DNA of 64,000 nucleotides from positions 1 through 64,000 of the forward strand of contig CALFJE010000052.1 of NCBI GenBank assembly GCA_937877545.1, given 5' to 3'. The position numbers and the translations under genes are program-made. The notes under the pieces were generated by a model. The model was not told the DNA's origin. It saw nothing but the letters and a program-made list of their open reading frames with translations, and did no database searches. The DNA comes from an uncultured Selenomonadales bacterium (GTDB taxonomy: Bacteria; Bacillota; Negativicutes; Selenomonadales; Selenomonadaceae). Positions 1 to 6,962 of the stretch are shown here, piece after piece. Numbering within the stretch: position 1 is the first letter of the stretch; every line of letters starts with the position of its first letter.

Positions 1-160
1 CCATGGTGCGGCTTTCGTCGAGGTAAAAATAGGGGTCGTAGCCGAAGCCGCCCGTACCCTTCGCGACGGTTTTAATCGTGCCCGCGATTTTGCCTTGCGT
101 CACCAGCTCGGAGCGGTCGGTGTCGACGAACGCCAAAGCGCATCTGTAAGCCGCCGCCGA
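1..160 (-). pseudogene. duplicated internal/3' fragment of rdgB
   Basis: This stretch is a near-identical copy of positions 274-433 inside rdgB, differing at only a handful of bases. Read on the minus strand it encodes the same protein segment as the intact gene, from AAAYRCALAF to DESRTM, and it lies in frame after the rdgB stop codon, separated by about seven unrelated codons. It has no start region of its own and runs off the left edge of the window. It is best read as a tandem 3' duplication rather than a second functional gene, though whether a complete 3' end follows outside the window cannot be seen. Confidence 0.75.
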
Positions 161-181
161 GGAGTCGGCTCTTGACGGATT

Positions 182-775
182 TTATAAAAATTTCGTCCGT
201 AACTTCAAAATCATCTTGCGCAATGCCGCGCCTCTGTGACTGATTTTATTTTTCTCGGCAACGGAAATTTGAGCCATGGTGCGGCTTTCGTCGAGGTAAA
301 AATAGGGGTCGTAGCCGAAGCCGCCCGTGCCCTTCGCGACGGTTTTAATCGTGCCCGCGATTTTACCTTGCGTCACCAGCTCGGAGCGGTCGGTGTCGAC
401 GAATGCCAGAGCGCAACGATAAGCCGCCGCCGATTCGTTGACGCCAATCTTGGCAAGTTCGTCGAGGAGTTTTTGGTTATTGGTACCGTCGTCGGCGTGG
501 TAGCCCGCGAATCGCGCAGAGCGGACGCCGGGCAAGCCGTTGAGCGCGTCGACTTCAAGCCCCGAATCGTCGGCGAGACAGGCAAGTCCCGTGCGTTCGG
601 AGAAGAACCGCGCCTTAATCAGAGCATTATCCTCGAAGGTCGCGCCGTCCTCTATGGCGTCGGGCATGTCGGGGAAGTCGGCAAGCGATAGAATTTCGAC
701 GGGCAACGTTTGCAGTGCGAGGCGCATTTCTTTGACTTTATCTAAGTTCTTCGACGCAATTACAATCTTTTTCAT
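182..775 (-). CDS. rdgB: XTP/dITP diphosphatase (RdgB/HAM1 family)
   Basis: This cytosolic house-cleaning enzyme hydrolyses non-canonical purine nucleoside triphosphates (XTP, dITP, ITP) to monophosphate and pyrophosphate, keeping them out of DNA and RNA. The 197 residues match the usual family length. The N-terminal IVIASKNLDKVKEM nucleotide-binding stretch, the LADDSGLEVDALNGLPGVRSARFAG signature region (residues about 67-91), the GTGGFGYDP loop and the C-terminal KISHRG motif are all present. The ATG overlaps the stop of rph by ATGA, so the two are translationally coupled; rph-rdgB is a common Firmicute pairing. A partial second copy of its 3' half lies directly downstream. Confidence 0.95.
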   Translation of the reverse strand: MKKIVIASKNLDKVKEMRLALQTLPVEILSLADFPDMPDAIEDGATFEDNALIKARFFSERTGLACLADDSGLEVDALNGLPGVRSARFAGYHADDGTNNQKLLDELAKIGVNESAAAYRCALAFVDTDRSELVTQGKIAGTIKTVAKGTGGFGYDPYFYLDESRTMAQISVAEKNKISHRGAALRKMILKLRTKFL

Positions 776-1512
776 CAGCCTATCCTTCCCACGCGCCAGA
801 CCAATTCTCTGCCCAACGCGTCTTTTTGCAGTGAAATTAACTCGGCAATGCCGCCCGCCGCCAAGTCCAAAAGTTCATTGAGTTGCGTCCGCGTGAAGGG
901 CTTTTTCTCGGCGGTTATCTGAACTTCGACCAGTTCGCCCGCGCCCGTCATGACCACGTTGCAATCCGCCGCCGCCGTCGAATCCTCCGCGTAGCACAAA
1001 TCCAGCATCGTCGCGCCGCTTTGGTCTATGCCCGCCGATACCGCCGCGACAAAATCCTTGACGGGGAAGGTGCCGCCGACCGTGTAAATCGTCTCGCAAG
1101 CCTCAACCAACGCCACGAACGCCCCCGTTATCGACGCCGTGCGCGTGCCTCCGTCAGCTTGCAGAACGTCGCAGTCAATTATTATGGAACGTTCGCCGAG
1201 TGCCGACAAATCCGTCACTGCGCGGAGTGCTCGTCCTATAAGCCGCTGAATTTCCATTGTCCTGCCGCCGAGCTTGCTTCGTTCGCGCGGGATTCGTTCC
1301 GCCGTCGAGCCGGGCAGCATGGAATATTCCGCCATGACCCAACCCGTGCCCGTGCCCTTCAGGAAGGACGGGACTTTATCCTCAATCGTCGCCGCGCACA
1401 GCACGCGGGTATTGCCGACTTCAATCAGTGCCGAGCCGGCAGGATACTTTTGCACGCGCCGCTCCAAGCAGACCTCGCGCATTTCGTCTGCCCGCCTGTT
1501 ATCAAGTCTCAC
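775..1512 (-). CDS. rph: ribonuclease PH
   Basis: Phosphorolytic 3'-5' exoribonuclease that trims the 3' ends of tRNA precursors. It is 245 residues, close to the family norm. Recognisable motifs are the N-terminal RLDNRRADEMR, the GWVMAEYSMLPGSTAERIPRE block, GRTMEIQRLIGRALRA, the CDVLQADGGTRTASI catalytic block and FVAAVSAG. Start is GTG at 1512 with a strong GGGAGGTGA Shine-Dalgarno sequence four bases upstream. It is the first gene of the rph-rdgB operon, transcribed from the minus-strand promoter at 1552-1580, divergently from wecA. Confidence 0.96.
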   Translation of the reverse strand: MRLDNRRADEMREVCLERRVQKYPAGSALIEVGNTRVLCAATIEDKVPSFLKGTGTGWVMAEYSMLPGSTAERIPRERSKLGGRTMEIQRLIGRALRAVTDLSALGERSIIIDCDVLQADGGTRTASITGAFVALVEACETIYTVGGTFPVKDFVAAVSAGIDQSGATMLDLCYAEDSTAAADCNVVMTGAGELVEVQITAEKKPFTRTQLNELLDLAAGGIAELISLQKDALGRELVWRVGRIG

Positions 1513-1551
1513 GCTCTCACCTCCCTTAATCTGTTATCGAATAACTTATGC

Positions 1552-1580
1552 ATTGTACACAAAAATTTTTCAAGCCGCAA
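1552..1580 (-). promoter_or_regulatory. promoter of rph-rdgB
   Basis: On the minus strand a TTGCGG -35 box (1575-1580) and TACAAT -10 box (1552-1557) are separated by 17 bp, about 45 bp upstream of the rph GTG. It lies back to back with the wecA promoter. Confidence 0.55.
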
Positions 1581-1610
1581 TGTTTTATTAAAATTTTGTT
1601 AGCAACGTGA

Positions 1611-1639
1611 TTGACGCGGCTTAGACGCTGTTGTAAAAT
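1611..1639 (+). promoter_or_regulatory. promoter of wecA-wecB
   Basis: TTGACG at 1611-1616, 17 bp spacer, TAAAAT at 1634-1639, about 34 bp upstream of the wecA ATG. It is divergent from the rph promoter. Confidence 0.6.
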
Positions 1640-1673
1640 TTCCTTCATAAATTTATGGAGGACGGTCGATTGA

Positions 1674-2726
1674 ATGCCGATATATGCTTGGGCGTTTGCG
1701 GTGGCGTTGATTGTGTCGCTCGCGGTCATGCCGGCGGTGATTTTGTTGGCGCGGAAAACGGGCGCACTCGACGCGCCGAACGCTCGGAAAGTTCACAAGA
1801 AGCCGATACCGCGAATCGGCGGGCTGGGGATATACGCGGGCTTTTTGGCGGCTATGGTCTTCGTCGCGGCGAACTACAAAATGGATCCCGAAATGGTTCA
1901 TGAAACCTTCGGGCTGGTGGTGTCGGGCAGTTTAATCGTTGCGCTCGGACTCGTCGACGATTACAAAAACCTCCCCGCCAAAGTCAAACTGCTCGGACAA
2001 ATCTGCGCGGCGGCGGTCTTAGTCTTGGTCTTCGACGTGCGAATAGACTTCGTAACGGATCCGTTCGGCGATTATTTTTACTTCGACAATCTGCCCGTGC
2101 CGTATCTGGCGGTGCCGCTCACGATGTTTTGGCTCGTCGGCTTAACGAACACGGTAAACCTAATCGACGGGCTGGACGGGCTGGCGGCGGGCGTGGCGTC
2201 GATAGCGTCGTTCACAATCCTGTTGGTCGCGCTTGAACAAAATTTTATCTTGGTCGCGGTGTCGACGGCGGCATTGGCGGGCGCGGCGGTCGGCTTCCTG
2301 AAGTACAACTTCCACCCCGCGCAGATTTTCATGGGCGATACCGGCTCAATGTTCCTGGGCTTCATGCTGGCGGGCATATCGGTCACGGGCGCAGTTAAAT
2401 CCGTGGCGACAATCGCGCTTATCGTGCCAATCTTCGCGCTGGGCTTGCCGATACTCGACACCACCTTTGCGATAGTAAGACGACTGCGCGGCGGCGTCCC
2501 GATATTCAAGCCCGACAAAGGTCACTTGCACCACAGGCTGTTAAGCGTCGGTTTCACGCAACGGCAGGCGGTCTTGCTCATGTACGTGATAAGCGCGTTG
2601 TTCGGCTTGAGCGCGATAGCGTTGACGGCGGTCAGCTCGCAAATCGCGGTTGTGATTCTGTTGGTCGTGGTGGCGGCGATAATCTATGGCGTGCGCAAAT
2701 TGGGCATAGCCCGCCCCGCAAATTAG
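1674..2726 (+). CDS. wecA: undecaprenyl-phosphate N-acetylglucosaminyl 1-phosphate transferase (WecA/TagO family)
   Basis: Polytopic membrane enzyme that transfers GlcNAc-1-phosphate (or a related sugar phosphate) from UDP to undecaprenyl phosphate, the first step of many surface-polysaccharide or teichoic-acid type pathways. The 350-residue protein is hydrophobic with about ten membrane segments. It carries the family motifs: LVDDYKN (Asp95-Asp96), NLIDGLDGLAAG (about 162-173), IFMGDTGSMFLGF and the cytoplasmic GHLHHRLL sugar-binding motif near residue 284. The latter favours WecA/TagO over MraY. ATG at 1674 follows a GGAGG with a rather long 12-base gap. Immediately followed by wecB, so the pair probably feeds UDP-GlcNAc/ManNAc-based envelope polymers. 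Confidence 0.92.
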   Translation: MPIYAWAFAVALIVSLAVMPAVILLARKTGALDAPNARKVHKKPIPRIGGLGIYAGFLAAMVFVAANYKMDPEMVHETFGLVVSGSLIVALGLVDDYKNLPAKVKLLGQICAAAVLVLVFDVRIDFVTDPFGDYFYFDNLPVPYLAVPLTMFWLVGLTNTVNLIDGLDGLAAGVASIASFTILLVALEQNFILVAVSTAALAGAAVGFLKYNFHPAQIFMGDTGSMFLGFMLAGISVTGAVKSVATIALIVPIFALGLPILDTTFAIVRRLRGGVPIFKPDKGHLHHRLLSVGFTQRQAVLLMYVISALFGLSAIALTAVSSQIAVVILLVVVAAIIYGVRKLGIARPAN

Positions 2727-2735
2727 GTGATATTC

Positions 2736-3878
2736 ATGGAAAAGTTAAAAGTCATGTCGATATTCGGCACGCGCCCCGAAGCAATTAAAATGGCTCCCGT
2801 GGTGCTTGAACTCCGCAAGTATCCGCAAGTCAAATCGTTGGTGGCGGTGACGGCGCAACATCGCGAAATGCTCGACCAGGTTTTGAATTTGTTCGGCATA
2901 CGCCCCGACTTCGACTTAAACATCATGTCGGAGGCGCAGACGCTGTTCGACATAACGAGCCGCGCCCTCCTCGGCTTGGACAAGGTCTTGACGGAGGCTA
3001 AGCCCGACGTGGTACTTGTTCACGGCGACACGACTACGACGTTCGCGGGGGCATTGGCGGCTTTCTATCATCAAATCGAGGTCGGACACGTGGAGGCAGG
3101 CTTGAGGACGCGCAATAAGTTTTCGCCCTACCCCGAAGAAATGAATCGCCGCTTGACGGGCGCACTTACCGATTTACACTTTGCTCCGACGCCGACGGCT
3201 AAAGCAAATCTCCTGCGCGAGGGCGTCGACGCCGATAAAATCTTCGTCACGGGCAACACGGTTATCGACGCGCTTTATCAGACCGTCCGCGCAGATTTCA
3301 AGTTCCGACACGTCAGCGCGGGCAAACGGGTTATCCTCGTCACGACGCACCGACGCGAAAATTTGGGTGAGCCGCTCCGACAAGTCTACAAGGCATTGCG
3401 GCAGTTGGTTGAGGAGTTCCCCGACGTCGAAGTAATTTTCCCCGTGCACAAGAACCCGAAAGTCCGCGAGGTCGTCAACGAGGAGCTGGGCGGCTTGGAG
3501 CGCGTGCGCTTGACAGACCCGCTGGATTATGAACCGTTCGCCAACTTGATGAATCGGGCGACGCTCATCTTGACGGATTCGGGCGGCGTGCAAGAGGAGG
3601 CACCCGCGTTGGGCAAACCCGTCTTAGTCTTGCGCGACACAACGGAGCGACCCGAAGCAGTCGACGCGGGCACGGTAAAGCTTATCGGCACGAATCAAGC
3701 GAAGGTCTACGGCGCGGCGAAGCTTTTGCTTACGGACGCGGCGGCTTATCGGCAAATGGCGGAGGCGCGTTCACCCTACGGCGACGGACATGCGTCACGG
3801 CGTATCGTATCGGCTCTGCTGTGGCGTCACGGCTTGGCGACGGAACCTCCCGTTGAGTTCGACGCAGAAAATTTTTAA
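2736..3878 (+). CDS. wecB: UDP-N-acetylglucosamine 2-epimerase (non-hydrolysing)
   Basis: Interconverts UDP-GlcNAc and UDP-ManNAc in the cytosol, supplying ManNAc for surface glycans. The sequence begins VMSIFGTRPEAIKMAPV, the classic family N-terminus, and contains VLVHGDTTTTFAGALAAFY, GHVEAGLRT, PYPEEMNRRL, VTTHRRENLG and ILTDSGGVQEEAPALGKPVLVLRDTTERPE, which include the UDP-binding and catalytic Asp/Glu/His residues. I prefer ATG at 2736 (380 residues) over the in-frame GTG at 2727, because AGGTGA lies six bases before the ATG and overlaps the GTG. It starts just after the wecA stop and belongs to the same operon. Confidence 0.94.
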   Translation: MEKLKVMSIFGTRPEAIKMAPVVLELRKYPQVKSLVAVTAQHREMLDQVLNLFGIRPDFDLNIMSEAQTLFDITSRALLGLDKVLTEAKPDVVLVHGDTTTTFAGALAAFYHQIEVGHVEAGLRTRNKFSPYPEEMNRRLTGALTDLHFAPTPTAKANLLREGVDADKIFVTGNTVIDALYQTVRADFKFRHVSAGKRVILVTTHRRENLGEPLRQVYKALRQLVEEFPDVEVIFPVHKNPKVREVVNEELGGLERVRLTDPLDYEPFANLMNRATLILTDSGGVQEEAPALGKPVLVLRDTTERPEAVDAGTVKLIGTNQAKVYGAAKLLLTDAAAYRQMAEARSPYGDGHASRRIVSALLWRHGLATEPPVEFDAENF

Positions 3879-3882
3879 GCTA

Positions 3883-3950
3883 GAACTGCGCAGGCAGTTC
3901 GTTCCGTCGCGGCGAACACCTTGCCAACGTCTCAACGATTCGGCGCGTCC
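3883..3950. repeat. hairpin plus probable decayed dispersed repeat after wecB
   Basis: Bases 3883-3900 form a perfect 7-bp inverted repeat (GAACTGC/GCAGTTC) with a four-base loop. There is no T-run, so it is a weak terminator at best. The following 3905-3950 resembles, on the minus strand, the cGCGCcGAATCGTT...TTGG core of the dispersed repeat found at 25464, 31491 and 57314. I treat it as a likely degenerate fourth copy. Confidence 0.35.
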
Positions 3951-3979
3951 GCTGTTTGGCAACTTTTTAAAAGTTGTTC

Positions 3980-4008
3980 TTGACATAAAGCGGGTGTTAT
4001 GGTATAAA
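3980..4008 (+). promoter_or_regulatory. promoter of tRNA-Thr
   Basis: Consensus TTGACA (3980-3985), 17 bp spacer, TATAAA (4003-4008), 24 bp before the mature tRNA 5' end. Confidence 0.75.
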
Positions 4009-4032
4009 TTGCCGCGTTGAAGAAATTCAACT

Positions 4033-4108
4033 GCCGGCTTAGCTCAGTTGGTAGAGTAGCGCATTCGTAATGCGCAGGTCGAAGGTTCGAGTCCCTTAGC
4101 CGGCTCCA
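4033..4108 (+). tRNA. tRNA-Thr(CGT)
   Basis: 76 nt including encoded CCA. The acceptor arms GCCGGCT/AGCCGGC pair fully. The D arm, the anticodon stem GCGCA/TGCGC with loop TTCGTAA (anticodon CGT, reading ACG), and the T-loop TTCGAGT are intact. Confidence 0.97.
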
Positions 4109-4121
4109 TACAGAAACTAAC

Positions 4122-4148
4122 AAGCCTCGGAGGAAACTTCGGGGCTTT
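4122..4148 (+). terminator. hairpin following tRNA-Thr
   Basis: Stem AAGCCTCG/CGGGGCTT extended by GAG/CTT over a GAAA tetraloop (11 bp with two G-T wobbles). The following T-tract is poor, so it is either a weak terminator or a tRNA 3' processing structure. Confidence 0.5.
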
Positions 4149-4193
4149 CGTGCTCTTGCCCGCCCGCCGTCGCCGACGAAAAAATTTTTCAAA

Positions 4194-4242
4194 AACCTCG
4201 CGGCGGGAATTGAAAAAAAAAATAACAACTATAATAATCCTC
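4194..4242 (+). promoter_or_regulatory. conserved RTX-gene upstream element with -10 box
   Basis: About 49 bp nearly identical to the minus-strand region 62187-62236 ahead of the 1581-residue RTX gene. Shared parts are an AACCTCGCG block, TTG followed by a run of 10-12 A, then ACAACTATAATAATCCTC, containing TATAAT at 4230-4235. The only -35-like TTGAAA is 14-15 bp away in both copies, so the A-tract or an activator may replace a normal -35 box. Confidence 0.6.
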
Positions 4243-4277
4243 AAGGCATCAAAAATTTCAGACGAGGAGCGGATTTT

Positions 4278-5723
4278 ATGAGCACGATTGACAATGACAC
4301 CTTCGGCAAGCTGGTCACGGGCACCGACGATAACGACAGCATTGCAAACAATCACTTGAAGGTGACAATAAGCGCGGGCGCAGGCGACGACACTATCAAC
4401 AACTATAGACACTCTTGGGAAATTGATGGCGTCTATGCTTACGGCAGAGGTGGCGATAGCGTTTCAATCGACGGCGGCAACGGTAACGATTCAATCACGA
4501 GCTGGCAAACGAACTATGTCACGTTGAGCGGCGGCAACGGCGACGATACGATTGAAAACTACAGCTCCATCGCTAAAGTTTACGGCGGCGCAGGCAACGA
4601 TTTAATCAACGGCAATGGTGGAGCGCACGTGACAATCGAGGCGGGCGCGGGCAACGATACAATCAGTCTCGGCTCGGACGCGACGAATACTCAAATCAAC
4701 TACACGTCGGGCGACGGCAATGATTTAATCGTCGGCTTCAATGAAACGTCGACGCTGCGTATCGGCGACGGCAAAGGCACCTACTCAACCGTTGCGAGCG
4801 GCGAGGATATTATCGCGACGGTCGGCAGAGGCAAGATAACTTTGGTCGGCGCGGTTGACTTGGACGAGATTCACATTGACGGCGCACAAGTTTTGACCGT
4901 GACGGACGAGGATTCTGCCTCCTTGACTGCCCCCGCCGATTTTAAATTCGTCAACGCCGCCTCGCGCACGACGGCTTTACAAATCACAGGCAACAAGTTC
5001 GCCAATTCAATCCTCGGCGGCGCGGCAAACGATACGATTTGGGGCGGTTACGGCGCGGATACGATTATGAGCAATGCGGGTAACGATAAACTCTTCGGCG
5101 AGGCGGGCAACGACGTGCTCAGCGGCGGCGACGGCGCAGATACCCTCGACGGCGGTACGGGCAATGATACTCTGTTTGGCGGCGTCGGCAATGATTCACT
5201 CAGCGGCGGCAACGGCGACGACACTTTGTCGGGCGGTGCGGGCAATGACATTCTCCTTGGCGGAGCAGGTAACGACACTTTGAACGGCGGGGCGGGTAAC
5301 GACAACTTGAGCGGCGGCAGCGGCAATGACCTGCTCCAAGGCGGCGACGGAGCCGATACGCTAACCGGCTACACGGGCAACGACACCTTGCAGGGCGGCG
5401 CGGGCAACGATAAGCTTTACGGCAACGCGGGCACCAATACCCTTTGGGGCGGCTACGGCAACGATACCCTTTGGGGTGGCACGGGAGCCGATACCTTCAT
5501 TTACAACCCCGGCGAGGGCAAAGATGTTATTCGCGGTTTCGACAATACGGACATGCTTCAGATAACGGGCGATTGGACTGCCACTTATTACGGCGGGAGC
5601 GGGCGTGTCGTGTTTAAGGTTGATTCAACTTACAGCGCGATTATCCTCGAAAACTCCACCGCTGCGACTTACAACATTAACGGCGAAACTTATCACATAA
5701 GCGGAAACACTCTTGCCAAGTAA
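4278..5723 (+). CDS. RTX-type calcium-binding repeat protein, type A C-terminus
   Basis: 481-residue acidic protein built from glycine/aspartate nonapeptide repeats (GGAGNDTL, GGNGDDTL), which in RTX proteins bind Ca2+ and fold into a parallel beta-roll after export. Repeats are sparse at residues about 30-150 and dense at about 245-410. Between them lies one copy of a non-RTX module (STLRIGDG...IATVGRGKITLVGA...) seen in every paralogue in this window. The C-terminus (TGDWTATYY...NINGETYHISGNTLAK) matches the 1581-residue gene and the metallopeptidase gene. There is no Sec signal peptide, as expected for C-terminally guided type I export. GAGGAG precedes the ATG by eight bases. Function is unknown; a surface or secreted adhesin is an inference. 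Confidence 0.85.
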   Translation: MSTIDNDTFGKLVTGTDDNDSIANNHLKVTISAGAGDDTINNYRHSWEIDGVYAYGRGGDSVSIDGGNGNDSITSWQTNYVTLSGGNGDDTIENYSSIAKVYGGAGNDLINGNGGAHVTIEAGAGNDTISLGSDATNTQINYTSGDGNDLIVGFNETSTLRIGDGKGTYSTVASGEDIIATVGRGKITLVGAVDLDEIHIDGAQVLTVTDEDSASLTAPADFKFVNAASRTTALQITGNKFANSILGGAANDTIWGGYGADTIMSNAGNDKLFGEAGNDVLSGGDGADTLDGGTGNDTLFGGVGNDSLSGGNGDDTLSGGAGNDILLGGAGNDTLNGGAGNDNLSGGSGNDLLQGGDGADTLTGYTGNDTLQGGAGNDKLYGNAGTNTLWGGYGNDTLWGGTGADTFIYNPGEGKDVIRGFDNTDMLQITGDWTATYYGGSGRVVFKVDSTYSAIILENSTAATYNINGETYHISGNTLAK

Positions 5724-5746
5724 AATCTGCGCGGAGTCAAAAAAAT

Positions 5747-5777
5747 AATCCCCCTCCAAATCGGAAGGGGATTTTTA
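5747..5777. terminator. bidirectional terminator between RTX gene and MFP gene
   Basis: Stem AATCCCCCTCC/GGAAGGGGATT with one mismatch, with T-rich flanks on both strands. It separates the convergent RTX gene and membrane-fusion gene. Confidence 0.8.
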
Positions 5778-5779
5778 TT

Positions 5780-6934
5780 TTACATTGGAGGCGGTCCGCC
5801 CATGCGACGTCCGCCGCCCATGCCGGGTATACCGCCGCCTTGAGTGGCAGTCTTTTTGGCGTCGGCTTCGTAGGTCGTGGAAATGTCATCGCCGGGATTA
5901 AGCTCGCCGCTCGTGACTTCAACCGAATCCTCGGCGTAAAGTCCGACCGTTATATAAACCTTTTCGGCGACCTGCTTGCCCTGCGCGTCTTTGGTGATTC
6001 GCTCGACGTAGGAGCCTTGCGCGTCGGTCTTGAGGGCGGCTATCGGCACACAGAGCGCGTCGCGAACTTGCCCGACGATAATATCAAGCCTCGCAGTCAT
6101 GGCGGGCAACAGGAGATTTTCTTCGTCGGGCGCGATGAACGTCACATAGTAATAAATGACGGAGTTGCTTGAACTTGAGCTTGAACTCGTCGAGGAGCTG
6201 TTGGTGTCCCACGAGTTGGATACGTCGGTTTGAGAGATTTTGGTAACCTCGGCGCGAAACGTCTTATCGGGGTAGGCGTCGACGGTGAAGGTTGCCCGCT
6301 CGCCAACCTTAACGCTGCCGATGTCGGTTTCGTCGACCTTAGCCTTAACGAGCTTCTCGCTGAGGTCGGCAATGCGCATGATAACCGTCGGGTTGGTGGA
6401 GCCTTGAACAGCCATAGTGCCGGGAGTCTTCGGTTCGCCTACGACTATGCCGTCCATGGGCGCGGTTATGACGGTCTGATTAACGTCGTCCTCGGCAAGC
6501 TCCACGGAGGATTTGGCGCGGTCGTATTCGTATTGGGCGTCCTGCAATTCCTCCAGAGACTTCGCGCCGATTTTATAAAGCCGCTCCGTCCGCTCAAGCT
6601 TTTGGCGGGCGTTGGTCAGCGTGAAGTTTGCCTGGTCGAGCTTAGCTTCATAGTCTTTGCCGTCGAGGATTGCCACAACTTGCCCTGCGCGGACGTGGTC
6701 ATTTTCCTCGACAAGAATCTCCTTGATACGCGCCGTGACTTTGCCGCTGACTTCAACGCTGTCGCGGGGCTGGACGGTGCCCGTCGCCGAAACGGTTTTG
6801 GTCAAATCCGTGCGGATAACTTTTGTCGTCTCGTAGGACTTAACGGTCTCGGCTGTCACTTGCTCGTTATAAAAGTAGTAGCCTGCCGCCGCGCCGCTTA
6901 GCAGTGCCGCCACAATTAAAATCTTCCACTTCAT
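5780..6934 (-). CDS. periplasmic membrane-fusion (adaptor) protein, MacA/HlyD-like
   Basis: 384-residue efflux adaptor that would bridge an inner-membrane pump and a TolC-type channel. It has an N-terminal signal anchor (residues about 4-22), a split lipoyl/biotinyl-like domain (TVSATGTVQPRDSVEVSG and MDGIVVGE), an alpha-helical hairpin (about 90-150), a beta-barrel and a membrane-proximal domain. Oddities are a serine-only stretch near residues 245-256 and a Gly/Met/Pro-rich tail (GGGIPGMGGGRRMGG). It lies 16 bp downstream of the TolC gene in the same operon. No ABC, RND or MFS pump gene is next to it, so its partner must be elsewhere. The ATG is preceded by an A/G-rich spacer repeat that supplies the ribosome-binding site. 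Confidence 0.87.
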   Translation of the reverse strand: MKWKILIVAALLSGAAAGYYFYNEQVTAETVKSYETTKVIRTDLTKTVSATGTVQPRDSVEVSGKVTARIKEILVEENDHVRAGQVVAILDGKDYEAKLDQANFTLTNARQKLERTERLYKIGAKSLEELQDAQYEYDRAKSSVELAEDDVNQTVITAPMDGIVVGEPKTPGTMAVQGSTNPTVIMRIADLSEKLVKAKVDETDIGSVKVGERATFTVDAYPDKTFRAEVTKISQTDVSNSWDTNSSSTSSSSSSSNSVIYYYVTFIAPDEENLLLPAMTARLDIIVGQVRDALCVPIAALKTDAQGSYVERITKDAQGKQVAEKVYITVGLYAEDSVEVTSGELNPGDDISTTYEADAKKTATQGGGIPGMGGGRRMGGPPPM

Positions 6935-6935
6935 C

Positions 6936-6962
6936 CCTAATTCCTACTCCCTAATTCCTAAT
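6936..6962 (-). repeat. A/G-rich intergenic spacer repeat (copy 1)
   Basis: On the minus strand this is a run of GGAATTAGGGA-like units. The same type of short unit occurs at 26833-26860, 27615-27690 and 30421-30450, always between genes and usually just before a start codon. It overlaps the last codons of the TolC-type gene. Confidence 0.5.

Noticed and set aside
883..1602. 239-codon plus-strand open frame
   Set aside because: Antisense to rph and extends through the divergent promoters; Arg-rich shadow frame.
1674..3878. Start of a teichoic-acid or O-antigen cluster
   Set aside because: Only wecA and wecB are present; no other polymer genes follow, so the polymer cannot be named.
4033..4108. 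tRNA-Thr as an integration (att) site
   Set aside because: No integrase, and no copy of the tRNA 3' end was noticed elsewhere in the window.
5048..5326. Pro/Leu/Ser-rich minus-strand frame across RTX repeats
   Set aside because: Reverse complement of GGAGND repeats always yields such frames; similar ones at 60519-61187 rejected for the same reason.
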